NCBI GenBank assembly: GCA_964251385.1
Contig: CAXUJK010000004.1
Coordinates: 1-64,000 of the forward strand
Origin: CADCVW01 sp964251385
Lineage (GTDB): Bacteria > Pseudomonadota > Alphaproteobacteria > Sphingomonadales > Sphingomonadaceae
Length of the DNA: 64,000 nucleotides
Reading direction: 5' to 3'
Positions 1 through 9,084 of the stretch are shown in pieces. The notes beneath the pieces were generated by a model. It saw only the letters and a list, made by a program, of their open reading frames with translations. It did not search any database and was not told the DNA's origin. A program made the position numbers and the translations under genes. How positions within the stretch are numbered: the first letter of the stretch is position 1; each line of letters starts with the position of its first letter.

Positions 1-752
1 ACAATGAATCCGGCCAGACGATCATCAAGGGGATGGGCGAGCTCCACCTCGAGATTCTCGTCGATCGCATGAAGCGCGAGTTCAAGGTCGAGGCGAACAT
101 CGGCGCGCCGCAGGTGGCGTACCGCGAGTCGCTCGCCAAGAAAGTTGACGTCGATTACACGCACAAGAAGCAGTCGGGCGGCTCGGGCCAGTTCGGCCGC
201 ATCAAGTTCACGGTGGAGCCGGGCGAGCGCGGGCAGGGCGTGATCTTCAAGGACGAGGTCAAGGGCGGCAACGTTCCCAAGGAGTACATCCCCTCGGTCG
301 AGAAGGGCATTCGCGAGATCGCCGCGACGGGATCGCTGATCGGCTTCCCGATCATCGACTTCACCGCGACTTTGTACGACGGCGGCTATCACGACGTGGA
401 TAGCTCGGCGCTGGCATTCGAGATCACGGGCCGCGGCGGCATGCGGGAAGCCGCGGTCAAGGCAGGGATCAAGCTGCTCGAGCCGATCATGAAGGTCGAG
501 GTGGTGACGCCAGAGGATTATCTCGGCGACGTCATCGGCGATCTCAACTCGCGGCGCGGGCAGATCCAGGGAACGGACAGCCGCGGCAACGCGCAGGTGG
601 TCGAGGCGATCGTGCCGCTTGCGAACATGTTCGGATACGTTAATGAGCTGCGATCCTTCAGCCAGGGTCGCGCTCAGTACTCGATGCAGTTCTCGCACTA
701 TGAAGAAGTGCCGCAGAACGTCGCGGACGAGGTCAAGGCGAAGCTCGCTTAA
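1..752 (+). CDS. fusA: Elongation factor G, C-terminal part (gene cut by window start)
   Basis: The window opens inside this gene. Frame 3 is open from the first base and gives about 249 residues ending at TAA 750-752. EF-G is the ribosomal translocase GTPase. The piece seen covers domains IV and V, including the conserved stretch around YDGGYHDVDSSALAF and the GGMREA segment that follows. The GTPase domain lies upstream of the window. An internal ATG at 33 is not the start, because the reading frame continues upstream with EF-G-like sequence (NESGQTIIKGMGELHLE). tuf follows after 35 nt, as in the str operon. Very sure of identity. Confidence 0.97.
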   Translation, partial: NESGQTIIKGMGELHLEILVDRMKREFKVEANIGAPQVAYRESLAKKVDVDYTHKKQSGGSGQFGRIKFTVEPGERGQGVIFKDEVKGGNVPKEYIPSVEKGIREIAATGSLIGFPIIDFTATLYDGGYHDVDSSALAFEITGRGGMREAAVKAGIKLLEPIMKVEVVTPEDYLGDVIGDLNSRRGQIQGTDSRGNAQVVEAIVPLANMFGYVNELRSFSQGRAQYSMQFSHYEEVPQNVADEVKAKLA

Positions 753-787
753 ATCATCCAATCACTAGACCACGAGGGTAGTTAGAC

Positions 788-1978
<1,191 letters not shown>

Positions 1979-1988
1979 TAACACATGT

Positions 1989-2026
1989 GAAGCGGCGGGT
2001 CCGGGTGACTCGCCGCTTCGCTTTTA
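1989..2026 (+). terminator. Hairpin after tuf, probable terminator or attenuator
   Basis: GAAGCGGCG at 1989-1997 pairs with CGCCGCTTC at 2011-2019, a perfect 9-bp stem with a 13-nt loop, followed by GCTTTTAG. It lies between tuf and rpsJ and could partly separate transcription of the str and S10 groups. The T-run is short, so read-through is likely. Confidence 0.6.
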
Positions 2027-2090
2027 GTTTCAACTTTTACGCCGGTGCGGGTTGCTCGTGCCGGCGCGGCTCTTTGGTATCGGTACGGTC

Positions 2091-2402
2091 ATGGACACGC
2101 AGAATATCCGCATTCGTCTGAAGGCATTCGATCATCGAGTGCTCGACCAGGCGACGGGCGACATCGCCGACACGGCGCGTCGCACGGGCGCGACGATCCG
2201 CGGTCCAATCCCGCTGCCAACGCGCATCGAGAAGTTCACCGTCAACCGTTCGCCGCACGTCGACAAGAAGTCACGCGAGCAGTTCGAGGTGCGCACGTAC
2301 AAGCGGTTGCTCGACATCGTGCAGCCGACCCCGCAGACGGTCGACGCTTTGATGAAGCTCGATCTCGCCGCGGGTGTGGACGTAGAGATCAAGCTGGCCT
2401 AA
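2091..2402 (+). CDS. rpsJ: 30S ribosomal protein S10
   Basis: S10 (103 aa) sits in the 30S head and, as NusE, also takes part in transcription antitermination with NusB. I chose ATG 2091, which gives MDTQNIRIRLKAFDHRVLD and the family length. An upstream ATG-frame extension from 2052 adds 13 unlike residues and is rejected. The conserved PLPTRIEKFTVNRSPHVDKK stretch, the long loop region, is present. It is the first gene of the S10 block, about 110 nt after tuf, and is followed by an unusually long gap before rplC. Very sure. Confidence 0.98.
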   Translation: MDTQNIRIRLKAFDHRVLDQATGDIADTARRTGATIRGPIPLPTRIEKFTVNRSPHVDKKSREQFEVRTYKRLLDIVQPTPQTVDALMKLDLAAGVDVEIKLA

Positions 2403-2573
2403 GGGGCTGGCACCGCCCGCCGCTTGCGGTGGGTACATCGGGATACCGCGCAGCTTCAAGCTGCGGTCAGCGTCCCCCGTCACCGGTTCGCCGGACCAGC
2501 CCGACGGGGCACGTCATGTTTTTGGCTGGATCAAGCCCGCTTCGTGCGGGCCTCTGAACGAAAGGAATTGGTC
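2403..2573 (+). promoter_or_regulatory. Structured 171-nt leader between rpsJ and rplC
   Basis: This gap is far longer than any other junction in the S10 block, where genes mostly overlap or abut. Three hairpins can be drawn: 2411-2416 with 2426-2431 (CACCGC/GCGGTG), 2449-2454 with 2460-2465 (CGCAGC/GCTGCG), and 2535-2540 with 2546-2551 (GCCCGC/GCGGGC, loop TTCGT), the last ending about 22 nt before the rplC start. No ORF with family resemblance lies here. It may be an mRNA leader for L3/L4-type feedback or hold an internal promoter. That is inference from position and fold only. Confidence 0.45.
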
Positions 2574-3398
2574 ATGCGCACCGGCGTGATCGCGAAGAAA
2601 ATGGGGATGACCCGCCTGTTCCAGGACGACGGTCGCCATGTGCCCGTCACCGTCCTGACGCTGGAGAACGTGCAAGTCGTCTCGCGCCGCGAGATGGACG
2701 TGGACGGCTACACCGCCGTTCAGCTCGGCGCGGGCGTCGCCAAGGCCAAGAACGTCGCCAAGCCGCAGCGTGGCCACTTCGGCAAGGCCGAAGTCGAGCC
2801 CAAGATGCGCGTCGCCGAGTTCCGTGTCGATGAAGACGCGTTGCTCGAAGTCGGCGCGGAGGTTTCTGCCGAGCATTTCGTCGCCGGCCAGATGGTCGAC
2901 GTGCAGGGTGTTACGCAGGGCAAGGGGTTCCAGGGCGGCATGAAGCGTTGGGGCTTCGGCGGTCTGCGCGCGACGCACGGCGTGTCCGTGTCGCACCGTT
3001 CGTTGGGTTCGACGGGTCAGCGCCAGGATCCCGGCAAGGTGTTCAAGAACAAGAAGATGGCGGGCCACATGGGCGCGCGCAATCGCACGCAGCAGAATTT
3101 GGAGATCGTCCGCACGGATCTGGCGCGCGGGCTGCTGTTCGTGAAGGGATCGGTGCCAGGTCACAAAGGCGGCTGGCTGCTCGTCAAGGACGCGGTCAAG
3201 GTCGATCGTCATGCCGATGCGCCGTATCCTGCAGGCCTCCGTGCCGCGGCCGAGATCACGACGCACGAGGAAGCGCCCGCCGGTCTGGTCGAGGCCGCCG
3301 CCGTCCACGAGATGGAGCATCTGCCTTCGGCCGAGGAAGTCGAGGCGGGCATTCAGGCTTCGGACCGTCAAGCCACCAACGACGGGGAGGGCCAGTAA
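2574..3398 (+). CDS. rplC: 50S ribosomal protein L3
   Basis: L3 (274 aa) is an early 23S rRNA-binding protein whose long loop reaches toward the peptidyl-transferase centre. ATG 2574 is preceded by AAAGGAA and gives MRTGVIAKKMGMTRLF, the family N-terminus. The open frame upstream to 2424 is not L3-like. The conserved central segment RWGFGGLRATHGVSVSHRSL and the following GSTGQRQDPGKVFKNKKMAG stretch are both present. The last 60 or so residues form an acidic, Ala/Glu-rich tail absent from E. coli L3 (209 aa). The tail is disordered-looking and I cannot assign it a role. rplD follows with no gap. Confidence 0.97.
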   Translation: MRTGVIAKKMGMTRLFQDDGRHVPVTVLTLENVQVVSRREMDVDGYTAVQLGAGVAKAKNVAKPQRGHFGKAEVEPKMRVAEFRVDEDALLEVGAEVSAEHFVAGQMVDVQGVTQGKGFQGGMKRWGFGGLRATHGVSVSHRSLGSTGQRQDPGKVFKNKKMAGHMGARNRTQQNLEIVRTDLARGLLFVKGSVPGHKGGWLLVKDAVKVDRHADAPYPAGLRAAAEITTHEEAPAGLVEAAAVHEMEHLPSAEEVEAGIQASDRQATNDGEGQ

Positions 3399-4040
3399 GT
3401 GAAGCTCGACGTTCACACATTCAGCGGCCCCTCCGGCGACATCGACCTCAACGACGACGTGTTCGGCGTCGAGCCGCGCGCCGACATCCTGCATCGCGTC
3501 GTGACCTGGCAGCTCGAGAAGCGTCGCGGCACGGCGCGCGGCGCACGTGAGCGGTCTGAGGTCAACCGTACGGGCAAGAAGTACGGCAAGCAGAAGGGCG
3601 GCGGTACCGCGCGTCACGGCGATCGGCGCGCGCCGATCTTCGTCGGCGGCGGTAAGGCGCATGGTCCGCGGGTCCGCGACTTTGATCCTTCGCTCAACAA
3701 GAAGGTTCGCGCGCTCGGGCTTCGCATGGCGCTGTCTTCGAAGGCACGCGACGGCAAGCTGATTGTGATGGACAATCTCGACATGAGCGAGGCGCGCACC
3801 AAGGTGCTGGCCGAGCAGATCACGTCGCTGGGTCTTGGCAAGACGACGCTGGTTATCGACGGCGACGCGCTCAACGTCGGTTTTGCGCACGCTTCGTCGA
3901 ACCTGAAGGAGATCAACCTCCTCCCCGCGGTCGGCGCCAACGTCTACGATATTCTCAAGCACGACACGCTGGTCCTGACCCGCGCTGCGGTGGAAAAGCT
4001 GGAGGCGCGCTTTGTCCGCCAGGAGGTGGTCAATGCCTAA
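3399..4040 (+). CDS. rplD: 50S ribosomal protein L4
   Basis: L4 (213 aa) binds 23S rRNA, lines the exit tunnel with its extended loop and represses the S10 operon in E. coli. The GTG start at 3399 follows the rplC TAA directly. The tunnel-loop region around TGKKYGKQKGGGTARHGDRR is present, followed by RAPIFVGGGKAHGPR. Its last 8 nt overlap the start of rplW, so the two are probably translationally coupled. Very sure of identity. Whether L4 autoregulates here is unknown. Confidence 0.98.
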   Translation: MKLDVHTFSGPSGDIDLNDDVFGVEPRADILHRVVTWQLEKRRGTARGARERSEVNRTGKKYGKQKGGGTARHGDRRAPIFVGGGKAHGPRVRDFDPSLNKKVRALGLRMALSSKARDGKLIVMDNLDMSEARTKVLAEQITSLGLGKTTLVIDGDALNVGFAHASSNLKEINLLPAVGANVYDILKHDTLVLTRAAVEKLEARFVRQEVVNA

Positions 4041-4332
4041 GGTCGATAACAAGCATTACGACGTCATCTTGGCGCCGCACATTACCGAAAAATCGACGAT
4101 CCTGTCTGAGCAGAACGCAGTCGTGTTCAAGGTTGCTACGAAGGCGACGAAGCCAGAGATTAAGGCTGCGGTCGAAGCGATTTACGGCAAGCCAGTGATC
4201 AGTGTGAATACGCTGATTCAGAAGGGCAAGACGAAGCGCTGGAAAGGCCGTGAGTACACGCGGTCGGACATGAAGAAAGCGATCGTGACGCTTGCCGTTG
4301 GTGAGATGATCGACGTGACGACGGGGGTTTAG
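4033..4332 (+). CDS. rplW: 50S ribosomal protein L23
   Basis: L23 (99 aa) sits at the rim of the polypeptide exit tunnel and docks trigger factor and SRP. ATG 4033 overlaps the last 8 nt of rplD and gives MPKVDNKHYDVILAPHITEKS, with the conserved HITEKS motif. An in-frame start at 4012 would add 7 residues inside rplD and is less likely. The C-terminal beta segment with GKTKRWKGREYTRSDMKKA is typical. rplB follows after 4 nt. Very sure. Confidence 0.98.
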   Translation: MPKVDNKHYDVILAPHITEKSTILSEQNAVVFKVATKATKPEIKAAVEAIYGKPVISVNTLIQKGKTKRWKGREYTRSDMKKAIVTLAVGEMIDVTTGV

Positions 4333-4336
4333 TCAG

Positions 4337-5185
4337 ATGGCACTGAAGAAATTCAACCCGACGACCCCCGGCCAGCGCGGCCTGGTGCTCGTCGACAAGT
4401 CGGCGCTCTGGAAGGGCAAGCCCGTCAAGGCGCTGACCGAGGGCAAGAACAAGTCGGGCGGCCGTAACAATAAGGGTCACGCGACCGCGCGCGGCATCGC
4501 GGGCGGGCACAAGCAGTCGTACCGCACGGTCGATTTCAAGCGTCGCAACTTCGAGGCGGCGGGCACGGTCGAGCGGCTCGAGTATGATCCCAATCGTTCG
4601 GCGTTCATCGCACTGGTCAACTACCCCGCCGATGACGCGGGCAAGACCAAGCAGGCCTACATCATCGCGCCGCAGCGCCTCGCGCCGGGTGATCAGGTCG
4701 TCGCGGGCCGCAAGGTGGACGTGAAGCCGGGCAACGCGATGGAGCTTGGCCAGATGCCGGTCGGCACGATCGTGCACAATGTCGAGATGAAGCCCGGCAA
4801 GGGCGGCCAGATCGCGCGCGCCGCGGGCACCTATGTCCAGGTCGTCGGCCGCGACCGCGGCATGGTGATCGTCCGGTTGAACTCGGGCGAGCAGCGTTAC
4901 ATTCCGTCCAACTGCATGGCGACGGTCGGCGCGGTGTCGAACCCCGACAACCAGAACCAGAACTTCGGCAAGGCCGGCCGCACGCGCTGGCAGGGCCGCC
5001 GCCCGTTGACTCGCGGCGTCGCCAAGAACCCGGTCGACCATCCACACGGCGGCGGTGAAGGCCGCACCTCTGGTGGCCGCCATCCGGTCACGCCGTGGGG
5101 CAAGCCGACCAAGGGGGCGCGCACGCGGTCCAACAAGTCGACCGACAAGATGATCATCCGCTCACGTCACGCGAAGAAGAAGTAA
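4337..5185 (+). CDS. rplB: 50S ribosomal protein L2
   Basis: L2 (282 aa) is the conserved core 50S protein near the peptidyl-transferase centre and inter-subunit bridge B7b. The N-terminal segment MALKKFNPTTPGQRG is typical of alphaproteobacterial L2, and the C-terminal VAKNPVDHPHGGGEGRTSGG contains the family's invariant HPHGGGEG stretch. The TAA at 5183-5185 is followed directly by the rpsS ATG. Length and motifs are intact. Very sure. Confidence 0.99.
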   Translation: MALKKFNPTTPGQRGLVLVDKSALWKGKPVKALTEGKNKSGGRNNKGHATARGIAGGHKQSYRTVDFKRRNFEAAGTVERLEYDPNRSAFIALVNYPADDAGKTKQAYIIAPQRLAPGDQVVAGRKVDVKPGNAMELGQMPVGTIVHNVEMKPGKGGQIARAAGTYVQVVGRDRGMVIVRLNSGEQRYIPSNCMATVGAVSNPDNQNQNFGKAGRTRWQGRRPLTRGVAKNPVDHPHGGGEGRTSGGRHPVTPWGKPTKGARTRSNKSTDKMIIRSRHAKKK

Positions 5186-5461
5186 ATGGCTCGTTCAATC
5201 TGGAAAGGCCCGTTCGTCGAGCTGTCGCTGCTGAAGAAAGCGGAGACCGCGCAGGAGGCCAATAACCGTTCGCCGATCAAGACCTGGTCGCGCCGTTCGA
5301 CGATCCTGCCGCAGTTCGTCGGCCTGACGTTCAACGTCTATAACGGCCGCAAATTCATTCCCGTGTCGGTCAACGAGGACATGGTGGGCATGAAGCTCGG
5401 CGAGTTCTCGCCGACGCGCACGTTCCCGGGCCACGCGTCCGACAAGAAGGGCAAGCGCTGA
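5186..5461 (+). CDS. rpsS: 30S ribosomal protein S19
   Basis: S19 (91 aa) binds the 3' major domain of 16S rRNA in the 30S head with S13. MARSIWKGPFVE is the family start. The conserved segment NGRKFIPVSVNEDMVGMKLGE and the FSPTRTFPGHASDKKGKR tail are present. It begins directly after rplB, and its TGA shares one base with the rplV ATG (TGATG), which suggests coupling. Very sure. Confidence 0.98.
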   Translation: MARSIWKGPFVELSLLKKAETAQEANNRSPIKTWSRRSTILPQFVGLTFNVYNGRKFIPVSVNEDMVGMKLGEFSPTRTFPGHASDKKGKR

Positions 5462-5838
5462 TGGGCAAGTCCGCAAACCCGCGCCGCGTCGGCGACAAGG
5501 AAGCGCTCGCCGTCGCCACGAACATTCGTGGATCGGCGCAGAAGCTCAACCTGGTCGCGGCGATGATCCGCGGCCACAAGGTCGAAAAGGCGCTCAACAT
5601 CCTGTCGTTCTCGACCAAGGCGATGGCGGTCGACGTGCGCAAGGTGCTGGCGAGCGCGATCGCGAACGCCGAGAACAATCATAATCTCGATGTTGACGCG
5701 CTGGTCGTGCAGGAAGCTTCGGTCGGCAAGGCGCTCAGCATGAAGCGCTTCGCCACTCGCGCCCGCGGCCGTTCGACCCGCATCGTCAAGCCGTTTAGCC
5801 GTATCCGCGTCGTCGTGCGCGAGCAGGAGCCCGCATAA
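5461..5838 (+). CDS. rplV: 50S ribosomal protein L22
   Basis: L22 (125 aa) spans the 50S and its beta-hairpin lines the exit tunnel. The segment SAQKLNLVAAMIRGHKVEKAL matches the family, and the hairpin region KRFATRARGRSTRIVKPFS is intact. It overlaps rpsS and rpsC by one base at each end (TGATG and TAATG). Length is normal. Very sure. Confidence 0.98.
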   Translation: MGKSANPRRVGDKEALAVATNIRGSAQKLNLVAAMIRGHKVEKALNILSFSTKAMAVDVRKVLASAIANAENNHNLDVDALVVQEASVGKALSMKRFATRARGRSTRIVKPFSRIRVVVREQEPA

Positions 5839-6533
5839 TGGGTCAGAAATCCAATCCGATCGGGCTCCGGCTCCAGATCAACCGTACCTGGGACAGCCGC
5901 TGGTACGCCGAGGGCGCGGACTATGGCCGGCTGCTGCTCGAGGACCTGACGATCCGCAAGCACATCATGAAGACGATTCCGCAGGCCGCGATTTCCAAGG
6001 TCGTCATCGAGCGCCCGGCGAAGCTTTGCCGCATCTCGGTCTATGCCGCTCGCCCCGGTGTGATCATCGGCAAGAAGGGCGCGGACATCGAGACGCTGCG
6101 CAAGACGCTCGGCAAGATGACGACGTCGACCGTGTCGCTCAACATCGTCGAGATTCGCAAGCCCGAGATCGACGCCAAGCTCGTCGCGCAGGGCATCGCG
6201 GATCAGCTAGAGCGCCGCATTGCGTTCCGTCGTGCCATGAAGCGCGCGGTGCAGTCGGCGATGCGTTTGGGTGCCGAGGGCATTCGCGTCGCTTGTGGCG
6301 GTCGTCTCGGCGGGGCGGAGATCGCACGCTCCGAGAGCTACCGCGAGGGCCGCGTGCCGTTGCACACGCTGCGCGCGAACATGGATTATGCCGAAGCGCA
6401 GGCGCACACCGCGTACGGCGTGTGCGGCGTCAAGGTCTGGGTCTTCAAGGGCGAGATCCTGGGTCACGACCCGATGTCGCAGGACCGGCTGATGATGGAA
6501 GCGCAGACTTCCGGCGTCCGGCCCGCGCGTTAA
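5838..6533 (+). CDS. rpsC: 30S ribosomal protein S3
   Basis: S3 (231 aa) lies at the mRNA entry channel and contributes to the mRNA helicase activity of the ribosome. MGQKSNPIGLRLQINRTWDS is the family start. The KH domain is seen around PGVIIGKKGADIETLRK, with the GxxG loop IGKKG. The C-terminal S3 domain contains GCxGRLGG-like sequence (CGGRLGGAEIARSE). Start and stop fit tightly between rplV and rplP. Very sure. Confidence 0.98.
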   Translation: MGQKSNPIGLRLQINRTWDSRWYAEGADYGRLLLEDLTIRKHIMKTIPQAAISKVVIERPAKLCRISVYAARPGVIIGKKGADIETLRKTLGKMTTSTVSLNIVEIRKPEIDAKLVAQGIADQLERRIAFRRAMKRAVQSAMRLGAEGIRVACGGRLGGAEIARSESYREGRVPLHTLRANMDYAEAQAHTAYGVCGVKVWVFKGEILGHDPMSQDRLMMEAQTSGVRPAR

Positions 6534-6542
6534 GGACTGAAC

Positions 6543-6965
6543 ATGCTGCAACCGAAAAAAACCAAGTTCCGCAAGGGGTTCAAGGGCCGCATCCATGGCA
6601 ACGCCAAGGGTGGGACTGCGCTGAACTTCGGCGCGTTTGGCTTAAAGGCTCTCGAGCCGGAGCGGATCACCGCGCGGCAGATCGAGGCGGCGCGCCGTGC
6701 GATCACGCGTCACATCAAGCGTCAGGGACGCTTGTGGATCCGCATTTTCCCGGACGTGCCGATCTCGTCCAAGCCCGCCGAAGTCCGCATGGGTAAGGGC
6801 AAGGGCAGCCCCGAATTCTGGGCCGCGCGCGTCAAGCCCGGCCGCATCCTGTTCGAGCTCGACGGCGTTCCCGGCGCGCTTGCCCGCGTGGCGTTCGAGC
6901 GCGGCGCGGAGAAACTTCCGATCAAGACCAAGGTCATCGCGCGCCTTGGCGAGAGCATGGTGTAA
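6543..6965 (+). CDS. rplP: 50S ribosomal protein L16
   Basis: L16 (140 aa) binds near the A-site tRNA elbow and stabilises the central protuberance. MLQPKKTKFRKGFKGRIHG is the family start, and GKGKGSPEFWAARVKPGRILFE is the conserved core loop. It follows rpsC by 9 nt, with AAGGACTGAAC upstream of the ATG. Length is normal. Very sure. Confidence 0.98.
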   Translation: MLQPKKTKFRKGFKGRIHGNAKGGTALNFGAFGLKALEPERITARQIEAARRAITRHIKRQGRLWIRIFPDVPISSKPAEVRMGKGKGSPEFWAARVKPGRILFELDGVPGALARVAFERGAEKLPIKTKVIARLGESMV

Positions 6966-6966
6966 T

Positions 6967-7173
6967 ATGGCGAAGATCGCAGATTTGAAGGCGCGCAGCG
7001 ACGACCAGCTGTCCGAGAGCCTGGGTGAACTCAAGCGCGAGGCGTTCAACCTCCGTTTTCAAGCGGCGACCAACCAGCTCGAGAAGCCGAGCCGCGTGCG
7101 CGAAGTTCGCCGCACGATCGCGCAGATCAAGACGTTGCAGAACGAGCGTCAAAACGCTCCGCAGGGACAGTAA
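6967..7173 (+). CDS. rpmC: 50S ribosomal protein L29
   Basis: L29 (68 aa) is a small helical-hairpin protein beside L23 at the tunnel exit. ATG 6967 starts one base after the rplP stop and gives MAKIADLKARSDDQLSESL. A longer in-frame extension back to 6697 lies inside rplP and is a shadow. The conserved LRFQAATNQLEKPSRVREVR segment is present. Very sure. Confidence 0.96.
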   Translation: MAKIADLKARSDDQLSESLGELKREAFNLRFQAATNQLEKPSRVREVRRTIAQIKTLQNERQNAPQGQ

Positions 7174-7176
7174 GCC

Positions 7177-7446
7177 ATGCCGAAACGAATTTTGACGGGC
7201 ACGATCGTGTCGGACAAGCCGGACAAGACGGTGGTCGTGTCGATCGAACGCCGGGTCAAGCATCCGCTGTACGGCAAGATCATCAAGCGTTCGAAGAAGT
7301 ATCACGCGCACGACGAAGGCAATGTCTACAAGCAGGGCGAGACCGTGCGGATCGAAGAGACCGCGCCGATTTCCAAGCTCAAGACTTGGACTGTGATCGA
7401 CCGCGTCGACACGCATGCGACGCCTGAGCGCGCCGACACGGCGTAA
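7177..7446 (+). CDS. rpsQ: 30S ribosomal protein S17
   Basis: S17 (89 aa) is a primary 16S rRNA-binding OB-fold protein. MPKRILTGTIVSDKPDKTVVV and the segment RVKHPLYGKIIKRSKKYHAHD are characteristic. It lies 3 nt after rpmC. A 34-nt gap with AGAAGGAACG leads to rplN. Very sure. Confidence 0.98.
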   Translation: MPKRILTGTIVSDKPDKTVVVSIERRVKHPLYGKIIKRSKKYHAHDEGNVYKQGETVRIEETAPISKLKTWTVIDRVDTHATPERADTA

Positions 7447-7480
7447 GCCACACATTGTTTAGAAGGAACGGGATCAAGCC

Positions 7481-7849
7481 ATGATCCAGATGCAGTCCAA
7501 TCTCGAAGTCGCCGACAATAGCGGCGCCAAGCGCGTCCAGTGCATCAAGGTGCTGGGCGGATCGAAGCGGCGCTTTGCCGGCGTTGGCGACATCATCGTC
7601 GTGTCGATCAAGGAAGCCGCGCCGCGGGGACGCGTCAAGAAGGGCGACGTTCATCGCGCCGTGATCGTGCGGACGGCGAAGGACATCCATCGCGCCGACG
7701 GCTCGACAATCCGCTTCGACAGCAATGCCGCGGTGCTGGTCAACAAGAACGAGGAGCCGATCGGCACGCGCATCTTCGGCCCGGTCGTTCGCGAACTGCG
7801 CGCCAAGAAGCACATGAAGATCATCTCGCTCGCGCCGGAGGTGCTGTGA
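7481..7849 (+). CDS. rplN: 50S ribosomal protein L14
   Basis: L14 (122 aa, exactly the usual length) sits at the subunit interface in bridge B8 and is the docking site of RsfS. MIQMQSNLEVADNSGAKRVQ and the stretch GDIIVVSIKEAAPRGRVKKG are diagnostic. It is the first gene of the spc block, and its TGA overlaps the rplX ATG by one base. Very sure. Confidence 0.98.
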   Translation: MIQMQSNLEVADNSGAKRVQCIKVLGGSKRRFAGVGDIIVVSIKEAAPRGRVKKGDVHRAVIVRTAKDIHRADGSTIRFDSNAAVLVNKNEEPIGTRIFGPVVRELRAKKHMKIISLAPEVL

Positions 7850-8169
7850 TGGCATCCGCGAAGATCAAGAAGGGCGACCAAGTCGTCATCCTGTCCGGCC
7901 GCGACAAGGGCAAGACGGGCACGGTGACGCAGGCCATGCCGAAGGACGGCAAGGTCATCGTCGGCGGGATCAACGTGATCACGCGGCACGCCAAGCCGTC
8001 ACAGTCCGATCCGCAGGGTGGGCTGCAGAAGAGCGAAGCGCCTTTGCACGCGTCCAAAGTCGCGATTGCCGATCCCAAGACGGGCAAGGCGACGCGCGTC
8101 CGTTTCGAAACACGGGATGGCAAGAAGGTCCGCGTCGCGGCCGCATCCGGGGAGCTGATCAATGGCTGA
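7849..8169 (+). CDS. rplX: 50S ribosomal protein L24
   Basis: L24 (106 aa) is an assembly initiator of the 50S subunit with a KOW domain, seen at KIKKGDQVVILSGRDKGKTG. ATG 7849 was chosen. The open frame extending upstream runs inside rplN and is not L24-like. It overlaps rplN by 1 nt and rplE by 8 nt. Very sure. Confidence 0.98.
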   Translation: MASAKIKKGDQVVILSGRDKGKTGTVTQAMPKDGKVIVGGINVITRHAKPSQSDPQGGLQKSEAPLHASKVAIADPKTGKATRVRFETRDGKKVRVAAASGELING

Positions 8170-8761
8170 AGCCAAGACCGACGGCTACGTGCCGCGTTTG
8201 AAGAACGATTACGACCAGCGCATCGTCAAGGCGATGACCGAGAAGTTCGGGTACAAGAACGCGATGGCGGTGCCGCGCCTCGACAAGATCGTCATCAACA
8301 TGGGCGTGGGCGAAGCGACGCAGGACAAGAAGAAGGTCGATGTCGCCGCCAACGAAATGCAGCTGATCGCCGGGCAGAAGCCGGTGGTCACCAAGGCCAA
8401 GACGTCCATCGCGCAGTTCAAGCTGCGCGAAGGCATGCCGATCGGCTGCAAGGTCACGCTGCGCCGCCAGAAGATGTACGAATTCCTCGATCGTCTCGTC
8501 ACGGTCGCGCTGCCCCGCGTGCGCGATTTCCGCGGGCTGAACGACAAGTCGTTCGACGGCCGCGGCAACTACGCCATGGGCCTCAAGGAGCAGATCATTT
8601 TTCCGGAGATCAGCTACGACCAGATCGACAGCGTTCGCGGCATGGACGTGATCATCACCACGACCGCGAAGACCGACGACGAGGCGCGCGAGCTGCTGCG
8701 CCTGTTCAACTTCCCATTCCCCAAGCCCGAGGCCGCAGAGCCCGTGGCGCAGGCAGCATAG
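8162..8761 (+). CDS. rplE: 50S ribosomal protein L5
   Basis: L5 (199 aa) is part of the 5S RNP in the central protuberance and contacts P-site tRNA. The segments DKIVINMGVGEATQDKKKVD and KVTLRRQKMYEFLDRLV are family signatures. The C-terminus has about 15 extra residues (PKPEAAEPVAQAA) beyond the E. coli length, an Ala/Pro-rich tail. Overlapping start with rplX. Very sure. Confidence 0.98.
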   Translation: MAEAKTDGYVPRLKNDYDQRIVKAMTEKFGYKNAMAVPRLDKIVINMGVGEATQDKKKVDVAANEMQLIAGQKPVVTKAKTSIAQFKLREGMPIGCKVTLRRQKMYEFLDRLVTVALPRVRDFRGLNDKSFDGRGNYAMGLKEQIIFPEISYDQIDSVRGMDVIITTTAKTDDEARELLRLFNFPFPKPEAAEPVAQAA

Positions 8762-8777
8762 AAAGGAACTTAAGTCC

Positions 8778-9083
8778 GTGGCGAAACTGAGTTCGATCAA
8801 CAAGAACGAGAAGCGCAAGAAGCTCGTCAAGCAATATGCCGGCAAGCTCGCGAAGCTGCGTAGCGTCGCGGACGACAAGTCCGCCGACGAGACCGAGCGG
8901 CTGATGGCGCGCCTCAAGATGGCGGAACTGCCCAGGAATGCGAACCCGACCCGCGTGCGCAACCGCTGCATGGTCACCGGCCGCAGCCGCGCGGTGTACC
9001 GCAAGTTCCAGCTGTCGCGCATCATGATGCGCGAGCTGGGCAACATGGGCCTGATCCCCGGCCTCACGAAGTCGAGTTGGTAG
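8778..9083 (+). CDS. rpsN: 30S ribosomal protein S14 (zinc-free type)
   Basis: S14 (101 aa) is a 30S head protein. The GTG start at 8778 is preceded by GAAAGGAAC. MAKLSSINKNEKRKKLVKQY and the C-terminal NRCMVTGRSRAVYRKFQLSR are typical. It is the long form without the CxxC zinc ribbon, so it should not be replaced under zinc starvation in the way C+ forms are. One nt separates it from rpsH. Very sure. Confidence 0.97.
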   Translation: MAKLSSINKNEKRKKLVKQYAGKLAKLRSVADDKSADETERLMARLKMAELPRNANPTRVRNRCMVTGRSRAVYRKFQLSRIMMRELGNMGLIPGLTKSSW

Positions 9084-9084
9084 C

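Noticed and set aside
2514..4052. 512-aa frame antisense to rplC and rplD
   Set aside because: Covers two sure ribosomal protein genes and has shadow-type composition.
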